This document shows, in pieces, positions 1 to 8,351 of a DNA stretch of 64,000 bases (its first letter is position 1; each line of letters opens with the position of its first letter). The notes under the pieces are model-generated. The model was not told the DNA's origin and searched no databases. It saw only the letters and a list, made by a program, of their open reading frames with translations. Source of the DNA: Pontibacter aquaedesilientis (GTDB lineage: Bacteria > Bacteroidota > Bacteroidia > Cytophagales > Hymenobacteraceae); the NCBI RefSeq assembly GCF_014773225.1, contig NZ_JACXAJ010000012.1, forward strand, positions 1 through 64,000, read 5' to 3'. A program made the translations under genes and the position numbers.

Positions 1-136
1 TTTTACTACCTTCATACTGTGGCAGTAGGGGCAATTTACCTGGATAGTTATCTCGCACATAACTTCCTGTAAACACCCTTGCTGCCATACTTATTCCCGC
101 ATCATACATTGTAGACCACAACCCAAATTTTATATC
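1..136 (-). other. possible partial coding fragment running off the left edge
   Basis: The minus-strand frame is open from 136 to the window edge (45 codons) and reads like protein, with phrases such as MYDAGISMAARVFTG and RDNYPGKLPLLPQYEG. A stop codon sits just upstream at 137-139, and an ATG is possible at 109-107. I do not recognise the family. The plus strand also has a short open frame ending with TAA at 70-72, so the coding strand is uncertain. The stretch abuts the truncated gene that begins near 115, which suggests a recombination joint. Confidence 0.2.
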
Positions 137-708
137 CTACTGAAGCGAAAAGCGATCACGAATACCCGCAGGAGTATGATTCTCTTTTTGTAAACCTTAA
201 TGGATACAGGTATTCTATCTCTACAGAAAGTGGTGAGATTATAGAGAAGTGTATCAATGGCTCCTCCACCAAAAATTTCAAATTACAGACCAATGGCTTC
301 ATAAATAATTTTTATCTCCTTCATTACGATAACAACTTGTTGGTATATCACTGTGATACTGATGGAGAAGATGGGGTTAGTATTATTGAACTACTCGATC
401 GTAAAACAGGAGAAAGTATTTTCTGGAGCCATATACCTGGTTTTAATCTTGGGCAACCCATTGTAGTTGGGGAAAAGAGTCACGTGACAACTATTGGTTT
501 TGTGGGTAAAATTGATCTATTGACAGGTAATTACGACTGGCAATATGATGATCTTTATGATCACCAAATAGGTTCATTCAATAGTTTTGATTCTATTTCT
601 ATAATAAATGATACAGTTAAATTTATCTCAGAGCATTACATGACCAAGACAATTGACAAAGTTTTGGTAGCGAATAAATCAGGTAAGCTGTTACAGATAT
701 TAAAATGA
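115..708 (+). pseudogene. 5'-truncated gene remnant, possibly repeat/propeller-like protein
   Basis: The frame is open from just after a TAG at 112-114 to the TGA at 706-708 and reads as one protein throughout. Repeating phrases with spaced aromatic and Gly-Asn residues (GYRYSISTESGEII, LLDRKTGESIFW, IDLLTGNYDWQYDD) resemble the short strands and 'TG..W' turns of PQQ/WD-type beta-propellers; this is an impression, not a family assignment. No ATG or GTG lies in frame, and the first possible start is TTG at 337, well inside the protein-like stretch. The N-terminus therefore seems to have been lost or moved out of frame. The region is clearly more AT-rich than the rest of the window, fitting an accessory locus. 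Confidence 0.45.
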
Positions 709-780
709 CCTGCTCTAACCACAATAAAATTTAGCTTCTCTACAGTTTAGACCAGCCCATTGTTTTTCATCAAAACCAAA

Positions 781-1239
781 ATGAATAAAGACAAGAAGCC
801 ATTATATAGAAAGGTGAATACACGAGCAAGAGGTGTAAGGCACAACTTTGGGGGTGACTTTAAATATTCAAAGAACAAAAAGCGGGAAACAATTGAACAG
901 GTTAAAGGCTCAATGCATGGTAAAAGCGAAAGAGGACTTGACTACACACCTCTTTTCAGGTTTCTCTTATCCAATGTTGGCAATGACTGGAATGAAGTGT
1001 TTAGGGAAGCAAAATCCCGTTTGGATAAGACCGATCCCATATTCTGGATAGTGGCTCTAAATGAAGATGATAGAAAGGATTTTGTACGGGTTGGAGAATC
1101 TTCCTTTTTCTCAGGAATGTATGTGGATAACGAGAATAAACTACAGCTAACAAATTCTGAACTGACGGCAAAAGAAATGACACCTTACTGTGATTGCTGC
1201 ACGCACACACTAAATGGGGAAGTATTTGGGACTGAATAA
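781..1239 (+). CDS. conserved-looking small protein with C-terminal CxCC..H motif, function unknown
   Basis: 152 residues from the ATG at 781; a TTG seven codons upstream is possible, but the ATG gives the natural N-terminus MNKDKKPLYRKVNTRARG. The first 60 residues are basic and rich in Gly/His/Lys (RHNFGGDFKYSKNKK), and the middle contains DYTPLFRFLLSNVGNDWNEV. The end carries YCDCCTHTLNG, a CxCC..H cluster that could bind metal. No signal peptide or membrane segment is visible. I recall similar unannotated proteins in distant bacteria, often in accessory loci, but cannot name a family. It sits between the truncated gene and kynU in AT-rich DNA. The function is unknown; a link to a toxin-immunity locus would be speculation. 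Confidence 0.6.
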   Translation: MNKDKKPLYRKVNTRARGVRHNFGGDFKYSKNKKRETIEQVKGSMHGKSERGLDYTPLFRFLLSNVGNDWNEVFREAKSRLDKTDPIFWIVALNEDDRKDFVRVGESSFFSGMYVDNENKLQLTNSELTAKEMTPYCDCCTHTLNGEVFGTE

Positions 1240-1445
1240 AAATTGAAGCACAGCAAGGCGTATACCTTTCAGCATACACACCATACACAAACCGATAATA
1301 CCAAACTACTGACCTACTGCTAAACTTGCAACACAGTAAGGTATAGCTCACATCCCAATTTCCTGTTCATTTTGTTATCTTGCGACATCATAGCGCAGCG
1401 TCTTTTGCAGGCTGTGCCTTATCATGTTATACCCGCACCAGAAAA

Positions 1446-2723
1446 ATGAACTACCAAAATACCCTTGCCTTTGCGCAGGAACAAGATAACCTCGACCCAC
1501 TCAAGCATTTCAAAGAACGCTTTTACTTTCCGCAGGTAAACGGGCAAGACGCCATTTACTTCTGTGGTAACTCGCTCGGTTTGCAGCCCAAGTCAGCACA
1601 GATGTACATTGACAACGAGATGTATAAGTGGGCCAACTACGCCGTAGAAGGTCACTTCAAAGGCGAAGAGCCTTGGTTCAACTACCATAAGCTGCTTACC
1701 GATGGCGCTGCCCGCGTGGTGGGTGCCAAACCGCAGGAAGTGGTGATCATGAACCAGCTCACCGTGAACCTGCACCTGATGCTAGTGTCGTTTTACAGGC
1801 CGGAAGGCAAGCGCATCAAAATCATCATGGAGGGCGGGGCTTTCCCATCGGACCAATATGCGCTCGAGACGCAGGTGAAGTTCCATGGCTATACCCCGGA
1901 AGAGGCCATCGTAGAGTTGTTCCCGAGAGCGGGCGAGCACACCCTGCGCACCGAAGACATTCTGCAGAGCATCCGCGAGCACGGCGACGAACTGGCGCTT
2001 GTGCTGATGGGGGGCATTAACTACTACACCGGGCAGGTATACGACATGCAGGCCATCACCCAGGTAGGGCACGAAGTGGACGCTGTGGTGGGCTTTGACT
2101 TGGCGCATGCCGCTGGCAATGTGCCCATGCAGTTGCACGACTGGGACGTAGACTTTGCCGTTTGGTGTACTTACAAGTACCTCAACTCTGGACCGGGCGG
2201 CACCTCAGGCGTGTTTGTGCACGAGCGCCACGCCAACAACCCCGACCTGCCGCGTTTCGCCGGCTGGTGGGGCCACGACGCACAGGCAAGGTTCCAGATG
2301 AAGAAAGGCTTTATACCCATGCCCGGTGCCGAAGGCTGGCAGCTGAGCAACGGGCAGATACTTCCCTTCGCTTTGCACCGCGCTTCGCTCGAACTGTTCG
2401 ATGAGGCAGGTATGGCTAACCTGCGTGCCAAGAGCGAGAAGCTGACCGGCTATCTGGAGTTTCTGATTAACGATGTAAAGGCAGGAAAGGAAGTACTGGA
2501 AATGATTACCCCACGCGACCCGCAGGCCCGCGGTTGCCAGATATCCATACTTGTAAAGCAAAACGCCCGCGAACTGTTCGACAAGCTGATGGAAGCCGGC
2601 ATCATCGTGGACTTCCGTGAGCCGAGCGTGATTCGGGTGGCGCCAACACCCCTTTACAACAGCTTCGAGGAAGTATACCGTTTCTCCGAAATTCTACATG
2701 CCTGTCTGGAAGGACATTGCTAA
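1446..2723 (+). CDS. kynU: kynureninase
   Basis: PLP enzyme that cleaves kynurenine or 3-hydroxykynurenine to anthranilate or 3-hydroxyanthranilate plus alanine, in the cytoplasm. The 425-residue length from the ATG at 1446 is normal for the family; an upstream in-frame TTG at 1380 adds 22 unconvincing residues. Visible hallmarks are YFCGNSLGLQP near the N-terminus, the cofactor Asp in VGFDLAHAAGN (about residue 218), the Schiff-base Lys in CTYKYLNSGPGG (about residue 244) and GWWGHD further on. Its pathway partner kmo lies about 8 kb downstream on the same strand, separated by ion-transport genes. A GC-rich stem-loop follows the stop. The product feeds NAD synthesis if a 3-hydroxyanthranilate dioxygenase exists elsewhere; none is in this window. 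Confidence 0.96.
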   Translation: MNYQNTLAFAQEQDNLDPLKHFKERFYFPQVNGQDAIYFCGNSLGLQPKSAQMYIDNEMYKWANYAVEGHFKGEEPWFNYHKLLTDGAARVVGAKPQEVVIMNQLTVNLHLMLVSFYRPEGKRIKIIMEGGAFPSDQYALETQVKFHGYTPEEAIVELFPRAGEHTLRTEDILQSIREHGDELALVLMGGINYYTGQVYDMQAITQVGHEVDAVVGFDLAHAAGNVPMQLHDWDVDFAVWCTYKYLNSGPGGTSGVFVHERHANNPDLPRFAGWWGHDAQARFQMKKGFIPMPGAEGWQLSNGQILPFALHRASLELFDEAGMANLRAKSEKLTGYLEFLINDVKAGKEVLEMITPRDPQARGCQISILVKQNARELFDKLMEAGIIVDFREPSVIRVAPTPLYNSFEEVYRFSEILHACLEGHC

Positions 2724-2742
2724 ACTGCTTAAAACACTTGAC

Positions 2743-2780
2743 ACGGGGAGTCTAGTTTAAAAGCTGGCTCCCCGTTTGCT
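2743..2780 (+). terminator. stem-loop terminator after kynU
   Basis: A perfect 8-bp stem, ACGGGGAG (2743-2750) with CTCCCCGT (2768-2775), has a 17-nt AT-rich loop and is followed by a short T-rich stretch. It begins 20 bp after the kynU stop. Confidence 0.6.
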
Positions 2781-2984
2781 TTCAGGGCCGTTTGCTGCTA
2801 CCACCAATCCCGTCATAGAGCATAGCCGCGCCTTTTTGTTTCAAGGGTTTTCGGGCTTACCCTGAATTTTATTGTTTGTGAAAATGCCTCATTAGATCTG
2901 TGACACGGGTGGCTGTATTTCATTTGTGAGATTCTGCACGCAGGCAATCATTTCTGAAGTATATTAGGAGCTGCAATGCTTTCG

Positions 2985-3014
2985 TTGCGTTAAACCCGTA
3001 TGCTTTTACTTTCA
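2985..3014 (+). promoter_or_regulatory. weak candidate promoter for the CPA2 antiporter gene
   Basis: TTG at 2985-2987 is followed after exactly 19 bp by TACTTTCA at 3007-3014, which resembles the Bacteroidota layout TTG-N19-TAnnTTTG with two mismatches in the -7 box. It lies 26 bp before the ATG at 3040. The rest of the 316-bp gap 2724-3039 holds only the kynU terminator; I see no further gene or structure in it. Confidence 0.35.
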
Positions 3015-3039
3015 CTCCTGTAAGTAACCTCTTTTCAAT

Positions 3040-5280
3040 ATGACACATCTTCCCCATTTGGTAATGGACTTAGGGCTGATACTCGGGGCAGCCGGCATTA
3101 CAACCCTTATTTTCAAGAAGCTGAAACAGCCGCTCGTGCTGGGCTATATCATCGCGGGTTTGCTGGTCGGGCCGCACTTCAACCTGTTCCCGACCATTGT
3201 GGAGGTTGAGAACATTAATGTTTGGGCCGAGATCGGAGTGATTTTTCTGCTATTCAGCCTCGGGCTGGAGTTCAGTTTCAAAAAGCTGGTAAAGGTGGGC
3301 GGGGCGTCCTCCATTATGGCAGGGGTGGAGGTGCTCGTCATGCTCTTGCTGGGCTACCTTACCGGAAAAATGCTGGGCTGGAGCACCATGGACAGCGTGT
3401 TCCTGGGCGGTATACTTTCCATCTCCTCCACTACCATCATCATCCGGGCTTTTGACGAACTAGGTGTTAAATCGCAGCGATTCGCAGGACTTGTATTTGG
3501 TGTGCTGATCGTGGAAGACCTGGTGGCGATTTTGCTGTTGGTTTTGCTCTCGACCCTGGCCGTGAGCCAACAGTTTGCAGGCACCGAAATGCTGCAGGCG
3601 GTGCTTAAACTGGCTTTTTTCCTGGTGGTTTGGTTTTTGGCCGGAATCTTCCTTATACCTACTTTTCTGCGCAAGGCCAGCAAACTGATGAATGACGAGA
3701 CCTTGCTGATCGTCTCTCTCGCGCTCTGCTTTCTGATGGTGATACTGGCAGCGCAGGTGGGCTTCTCGCCAGCGCTGGGCGCCTTCATCATGGGTTCTAT
3801 TCTCGCTGAAACTACCAAAGCAGAGAAGATCGAGCACTTGGTGGCTTCTGTGAAAGACCTGTTTGGTGCCATCTTCTTCGTGTCTGTCGGTATACTCATC
3901 AATCCTGCCATGATCGTGGAATACGCAGGGCCGATCGCACTGATTACGGTGGTAACGATTGCCGGCAAAATGGTCAGTATAACAGGCGGCGGCCTGATAG
4001 CGGGGCAGGGGCTCAAAACCTCTATCCAGTCAGGTATGAGCGTGTCGCAGATCGGGGAGTTCTCGTTTATTATCGCCACACTGGGCCTCACCCTTAACGT
4101 GACCAGCGACTTTCTATACCCGGTGGCTGTGGCCGTTTCGGCTATTACGACTTTCACCACGCCTTACATGATCAAGATGGCTGACCCGCTGCACCGCTCC
4201 GTGGAAGGTATGCTGCCAGAGCGTTGGAAAAAATCGCTCAATGAGTATAGTTCCGGGGCAGAAACGATCAGCACCGTCAGCGACTGGAAGACCCTGTTGC
4301 GGTCTTACGTCATCAACCTGGTCGTGTACTCAGTCATCCTGATTGCGATTGTTTTGGCGGCGGGCAACTTTCTATACCCGTTCATCACCGAAAACGTCAT
4401 CAACGGGGTGTGGGGCGGCATTACAACGGTTGGGATCGCGCTGGTATTCATGGCGCCCTTCCTGTGGGCGATGGCAGTATACCACCCGCAAAAAGAAGCG
4501 CAGGGACGTATCTGGGCCAACCGCAACTACCGCAGCCTGATTATCGTGTTGGAGTTCGCACGGGTAGGTATAGCCATTCTGTTCATTGGCTTTTTGCTCA
4601 ATCAGGTGCTTTCGGTGCTGGTGGCCATTGTTGGTAGTTTGCTGATCATCGGCTTGCTGGTGCTTTTCTCTCAAAAAATACAGAACTTCTATACCCGGAT
4701 CGAAGATCGCTTTATGTCGAACCTGAACGCCCGTGAGATTGAGGCGGCCAGTAAAATGACGCATACCCTGGTGCCATGGGACGCCCACCTGATCAGCTTT
4801 GAGGTGTCGCCGAATGCGGTTGTAGTGGGCAAAAGCATGATTGAGCTGGAGATACGCGAACGATATGGCGTGAATGTGGCCGTGATTGAGCGCGAGGGCC
4901 GCACTATTATGGCCCCAACCCGAAACGAACGCATCTTCCCCGGCGATAAAATTTACGTATTCGGCACAGACGAGCAGGTCGACGCCTTCCGGGCCTTTAT
5001 CAACGAGGAGCTTATACCTGCCCAAAACGGCGAGGCTACCCGGGAGGAGGTAAGTCTGCAGAAACTAGTGGTGTCGTCTGCCTCTGGTCTGCTTGGGAGG
5101 ACCGTCCGGCAGTCGGGTGTGCGCGAAAAAACGAAAGGCCTGATTGTAGGTATAGAGAAGCAGGGCGAGCGTGTGCTCAACCCCGACTCGGAGCTGGTGA
5201 TAGAAGAAGGGGACATCCTGTGGATTGTGGGCAGTCCGTGGCGTATAAAACAATTGGAAGCAGATCGAAATAGAGCTTGA
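3040..5280 (+). CDS. CPA2-family cation:proton antiporter with two C-terminal RCK_C (TrkA-C) domains
   Basis: 746-residue membrane protein. Residues 1-380 form a Na+/H+ exchanger-type domain of about 12 membrane segments (start MTHLPHLVMDLGLILGAAG, later LFSLGLEFSFKKL and GFSPALGAFIMGSILAET), followed by three or four extra hydrophobic segments at about 425-555. The last 180 residues contain two TrkA-C-like modules (LISFEVSPNAVVVGKSMIE and VVSSASGLLGRTV), each ending in the typical 'GD.IYVFG' or 'GDILWIVG' strand. No TrkA-N NAD domain is present, unlike KefB/KefC of enterobacteria. Expected role: exchange of K+ or Na+ for protons, gated by a ligand on the RCK_C domains. The mscS gene follows 44 bp downstream, fitting osmotic or ionic homeostasis. 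The transported ion cannot be told from sequence. Confidence 0.92.
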   Translation: MTHLPHLVMDLGLILGAAGITTLIFKKLKQPLVLGYIIAGLLVGPHFNLFPTIVEVENINVWAEIGVIFLLFSLGLEFSFKKLVKVGGASSIMAGVEVLVMLLLGYLTGKMLGWSTMDSVFLGGILSISSTTIIIRAFDELGVKSQRFAGLVFGVLIVEDLVAILLLVLLSTLAVSQQFAGTEMLQAVLKLAFFLVVWFLAGIFLIPTFLRKASKLMNDETLLIVSLALCFLMVILAAQVGFSPALGAFIMGSILAETTKAEKIEHLVASVKDLFGAIFFVSVGILINPAMIVEYAGPIALITVVTIAGKMVSITGGGLIAGQGLKTSIQSGMSVSQIGEFSFIIATLGLTLNVTSDFLYPVAVAVSAITTFTTPYMIKMADPLHRSVEGMLPERWKKSLNEYSSGAETISTVSDWKTLLRSYVINLVVYSVILIAIVLAAGNFLYPFITENVINGVWGGITTVGIALVFMAPFLWAMAVYHPQKEAQGRIWANRNYRSLIIVLEFARVGIAILFIGFLLNQVLSVLVAIVGSLLIIGLLVLFSQKIQNFYTRIEDRFMSNLNAREIEAASKMTHTLVPWDAHLISFEVSPNAVVVGKSMIELEIRERYGVNVAVIEREGRTIMAPTRNERIFPGDKIYVFGTDEQVDAFRAFINEELIPAQNGEATREEVSLQKLVVSSASGLLGRTVRQSGVREKTKGLIVGIEKQGERVLNPDSELVIEEGDILWIVGSPWRIKQLEADRNRA

Positions 5281-5306
5281 ATAAATGCGCCGATTCGATA
5301 AATTTA
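5277..5306 (+). promoter_or_regulatory. candidate promoter for mscS
   Basis: TTG at 5277-5279 (overlapping the end of the antiporter gene), 19 bp, then TAAATTTA at 5299-5306: one mismatch from the Bacteroidota consensus TTG-N19-TAnnTTTG. The mscS ATG follows 18 bp later. Confidence 0.5.
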
Positions 5307-5324
5307 GCCTGATAACAAAGCGAT

Positions 5325-6272
5325 ATGCGCAAGATTGAATACTGGATAGAGCAGAACCTGGACCTGTCTGCGGCCACACAGGAGAGCATCGCTATGTCGC
5401 TCATAGCCTTGCTTGTGCTTTGGATTGTCAGTCGGGTGCTCTTGCGGCTGGCCTCACGCAAACAAACAGACTCCCGCAAGCTGTACCAGTGGAAAAAGAC
5501 AACCAACTATGTGGTAACAGGGCTGGGTATCATCATTCTGGCCAACATCTGGTTCGACGGTTTCAAGTCCATTACCACTTTCCTGGGTATCTTCTCAGTC
5601 GGTCTGGTGGTGGTGCTCCGCGACCCGATCCTGAACATGATGGGATGGGTGTTCCTTATCTGGAAGCGCCCCTTCAAAGTGGGCGACCGCATCAAAGTGG
5701 GCCCATATACGGGCGACGTCATCGACATTGCCTTCTTCCAGTTTACGCTCAACGAACTGGGCGAGTGGGTAGACTCTGAGCAGGCCACGGGCCGCGTGGT
5801 GCATGTTCCCAACAGTCAGGTATTCACGCAGGGGCTGGTTAACTACAACTATGGCTTTCCTTTCCTGTGGCACGAGGTGCAGGTGCGGGTTACGTTTGAG
5901 AGCAACTGGCAAAAAGCAAGAGCGATTTTGCAGGAAATCGGGAACCGCTATACCGAGAAGCTGGCGGGCGAGGTAGGGCAGCGCGTGAGGAGAGAAGCGC
6001 AGCAGCATCTTATATTTTACCGAAGCTTCGAGCCAAGGGTGTTCATCAAAGTACAGGAAAACGGTATACAACTCACGGTGCGCTACCTCTGCAACCTGAA
6101 TGGCCGCCGCGAAAGCGAGAACAAGATTTGGGAGGATGTGCTTACCGAGTTCTTGGCCTCAGCCGACATCCGATTTGCCTACCCAACCACCCGTTTCTAC
6201 AGTGCCGCCGAAGGGCAGGAGAGCGAAAGCGAAATGCAGCGGATTGTGTCGATGCGAAAAGGGCTGGAGTAA
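5325..6272 (+). CDS. small-conductance mechanosensitive channel (MscS family)
   Basis: 315-residue inner-membrane channel that opens under membrane tension to release solutes during hypo-osmotic shock. Three membrane segments are visible at about 22-42, 63-80 and 86-112. The third runs into the MscS beta domain with the family motif PFKVGDRIKVGPYTGDV at about 118-135, then the mixed C-terminal domain (VVHVPNSQVFTQGLVNYN). The N-terminus is short, so this is a minimal MscS rather than an MscK-type protein. It lies 44 bp downstream of the CPA2 antiporter and may be co-transcribed with it or use its own promoter at 5277. A perfect 16-bp stem-loop begins on its stop codon. Confidence 0.92.
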   Translation: MRKIEYWIEQNLDLSAATQESIAMSLIALLVLWIVSRVLLRLASRKQTDSRKLYQWKKTTNYVVTGLGIIILANIWFDGFKSITTFLGIFSVGLVVVLRDPILNMMGWVFLIWKRPFKVGDRIKVGPYTGDVIDIAFFQFTLNELGEWVDSEQATGRVVHVPNSQVFTQGLVNYNYGFPFLWHEVQVRVTFESNWQKARAILQEIGNRYTEKLAGEVGQRVRREAQQHLIFYRSFEPRVFIKVQENGIQLTVRYLCNLNGRRESENKIWEDVLTEFLASADIRFAYPTTRFYSAAEGQESESEMQRIVSMRKGLE

Positions 6273-6310
6273 GGACGAATGCCAGGGGAACAGTCCTGGC
6301 ATTCGTCCTT
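6271..6310. terminator. bidirectional stem-loop terminator between mscS and the SRPBCC gene
   Basis: A perfect 16-bp stem, AAGGACGAATGCCAGG (6271-6286) with its complement at 6295-6310, has an 8-nt loop. It starts on the mscS stop codon and lies 21 bp from the convergent gene's stop. Confidence 0.75.
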
Positions 6311-6331
6311 CATTCGTGTTTAATTCACAAG

Positions 6332-6763
6332 CTATACCTTCTCACACTCCCGCTTGAGCGCCTCGTTCATCAACTGGAAACCTTTTTCGGTTTTGCTGAG
6401 CACACCGCCCATGAGCGGGACCAGAAGCCCGCTGAATTTTTCGCCATGGATAAACTTAGTGGTGTTTTCGCCCATGTAGACGAGTCGGAAGTAGTGCTCA
6501 CCGTCAAAAATACCGCTTGTGCCCAGCTTGCCTTTCCAACGGAATTCTTTGTTTGTGTCGTAATTTAGGACAACAGGCTTAAAGGTCATGCCACTTCCAT
6601 CCGGAGGCTGTATAAAAGTCTTCAGTCGCTTTCCCACCGCCTTTTCGCCCGCTATGGACTTGATAAAAGGATTCCAAGTGGCGTACTTCTCAAAGTCAGT
6701 AAGAACAGTCCATACCTTCTCTGGCTTCGCGGCGATTAAAATTTCTGTTTGGATGTGTTTCAT
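6332..6763 (-). CDS. SRPBCC (START-like) domain protein
   Basis: 143 residues spanning a single SRPBCC/polyketide-cyclase-like fold: MKHIQTEILIAAKPEKVWTV at the start (the typical beta strand followed by 'P..VW.vltD'), then the strands KFIHGEKFSGLLVP, and a C-terminal helix with KTEKGFQLMNEALKREC. Such domains bind hydrophobic ligands in a deep pocket, and the name gives no reaction. There is no signal peptide, so it is cytoplasmic. It converges on mscS with a shared terminator and is followed upstream, on the same strand, by nothing closely spaced. Ligand and function are unknown. Confidence 0.85.
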   Translation of the reverse strand: MKHIQTEILIAAKPEKVWTVLTDFEKYATWNPFIKSIAGEKAVGKRLKTFIQPPDGSGMTFKPVVLNYDTNKEFRWKGKLGTSGIFDGEHYFRLVYMGENTTKFIHGEKFSGLLVPLMGGVLSKTEKGFQLMNEALKRECEKV

Positions 6764-6813
6764 GTGGCTATCAAAGACACAGTGAATTCTTAGTTAAACC
6801 CTTCCTAGATGCT

Positions 6814-6829
6814 CAAACTCTCTAACTCC
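6814..6829. repeat. dispersed short repeat copy CAAACTCTCTAAYTCC
   Basis: The 16-nt CAAACTCTCTAACTCC here recurs with one change at 18958-18973 (CAAACTCTCTAATTCC). Here it overlaps the last codons and stop of the AGCS gene. Confidence 0.4.
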
Positions 6830-8222
6830 TAACCTCCTTCACTTTTTCCGTTTCTTCCCGAAACTCTTTCATCCTCCTGAAATAGTCCCGGGCGGCAGCC
6901 ATTACTTTCGGCGAGAGCAATAAAGCCGATACCATGGTAGGTATAGCCATCATCGCGTACATGCCGTCGATCAGGGCAATAACGGCCGTGATGGTAGCCG
7001 TGGCACCGAAAACGATAGTGGACACATAGAAGTAGTTATAATAGTGCTTGTACTTCGCGCCAAAAAGATAACTGAAGCATTTGGTGCCATAGTAGGAGTA
7101 GGAGAAGAGCGAGGTAAACGCGAAAATCATCACGCACACCACCAGCACGTAGCTACCGAAACCCGGCATGGCGTTGTTGAAGGCGGTGGCTGTCATGGTC
7201 ACGCCGCTGGCCCCGGATGTTTGCCAGGTACCTGTCAGGATAATGGCCATACCGGTGAGCGTGCACACCACAATGGTGTCGATGAAGGGGCCGAGCATAG
7301 CCACCAGCCCTTCGCGGATGGGTTCGTCGGTTTTGGCAGCGCCGTGCATCATGGCGGCCGTGCCTATACCTGCCTCGTTGGAGAAAGCAGCCCGTCGGGC
7401 ACCTGCGATAATGATGGCACCGACAGCACCGCCAAGCACGGTTTGCGCCGAGAAAGCGTCTCTGAAGATCAGGGCGAAGGCGTCAGGTATAGCGGTGTAG
7501 TTGGCAAACATGATATAAAACACGGCCAGCATGTAAAGGACCACCATGCCCGGAACCATTTTGCCGGCCACGTGGCCAATGCGCTGTATACCTCCGAAGA
7601 TCACCAGCGAGGTGATAAACACGAGCACAAGCCCAATAGTCAGGTTGGTGTAGAAAAGATCGGTGGTGGTAAAACCATTAGGCTCGAGCACAACTTCGCG
7701 AATGACTTGTGTAAGCTGGTTGGCCTGGAAGATAGGCAGCGTTCCGAACAGTCCCGCTACGGCGAAGAAGGCAGCCAGCGGCTTCCATTTCTTGCCAAGG
7801 CCCGTTTCAATCACGTACATCGGGCCGCCCTCCAAGTGCCCCACACTGTCGTAGCCGCGGTACATCACCGACAGCGAGCAAGTGAAGAACTTGGTGGCCA
7901 TGCCCACAAAGGCACTTACCCACATCCAGAACAGCACCCCCGGTCCGCCAATAGCGATCGCCACGGCCACACCGCTGATGTTGCCCATGCCTACGGTAGC
8001 CGCCAGTGCAGCCGAAAGCGCCTCGAAGTGGTTGATATCGCCCGGGTCGTTGGGGTCGTCATATTTGCCGCGTAGCACGTTGATGGCGTGGCGCAGGTAG
8101 CGAAAGGGCAGGAAACCCGAGTAAAACATAAAGTAAAAACCGCCGCCCATCAACAGAAGCAACAAAGGCATGCCCCAGGCGGCATCGCTAAACCAGACTA
8201 AAAAACTTTCTAATGCTTTCAA
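6822..8222 (-). CDS. alanine/glycine:cation symporter (AGCS family)
   Basis: 466-residue membrane transporter importing alanine or glycine with Na+ or H+. The family landmarks are present: an N-terminal segment followed by FRYLRHAINVLRGKYDDP, the highly conserved ALSAALAATVGMGNISGVA, GPGVLFWMWVSAFVGMATKF and HLEGGPMYVIETGLG, plus RRAAFSNEAGIGTAAMMHG in the middle. About eleven hydrophobic segments are visible. Its stop codon lies inside a short dispersed repeat (6814-6829). It is transcribed away from the CPA1 antiporter gene, with 129 bp between the two starts. Na+ coupling would link it to the neighbouring antiporters, but that is inference. Confidence 0.94.
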   Translation of the reverse strand: MKALESFLVWFSDAAWGMPLLLLLMGGGFYFMFYSGFLPFRYLRHAINVLRGKYDDPNDPGDINHFEALSAALAATVGMGNISGVAVAIAIGGPGVLFWMWVSAFVGMATKFFTCSLSVMYRGYDSVGHLEGGPMYVIETGLGKKWKPLAAFFAVAGLFGTLPIFQANQLTQVIREVVLEPNGFTTTDLFYTNLTIGLVLVFITSLVIFGGIQRIGHVAGKMVPGMVVLYMLAVFYIMFANYTAIPDAFALIFRDAFSAQTVLGGAVGAIIIAGARRAAFSNEAGIGTAAMMHGAAKTDEPIREGLVAMLGPFIDTIVVCTLTGMAIILTGTWQTSGASGVTMTATAFNNAMPGFGSYVLVVCVMIFAFTSLFSYSYYGTKCFSYLFGAKYKHYYNYFYVSTIVFGATATITAVIALIDGMYAMMAIPTMVSALLLSPKVMAAARDYFRRMKEFREETEKVKEVRS

Positions 8223-8351
8223 TGGTATTAAAGCTGATGTTATCTGTAAATATAAGCACCCTCACCGGGAATTCCGTATGGCAGGTTGCCAAAAGCTTTC
8301 CAGTGAGCATCTTTCACAGCTGATATTGCCTTCATTTACAACACATCTCGC

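Noticed and set aside
3354-4160. 268-codon open frame antisense to the CPA2 antiporter
   Set aside because: It lies wholly opposite a well-supported transporter gene, has a Ser/Thr/Arg-rich composition and no domain; GC-rich genes often leave such shadows.
7044-8075. 343-codon open frame opposite the AGCS gene
   Set aside because: His/Gly/Gln-rich nonsense composition opposite a gene with all family motifs.
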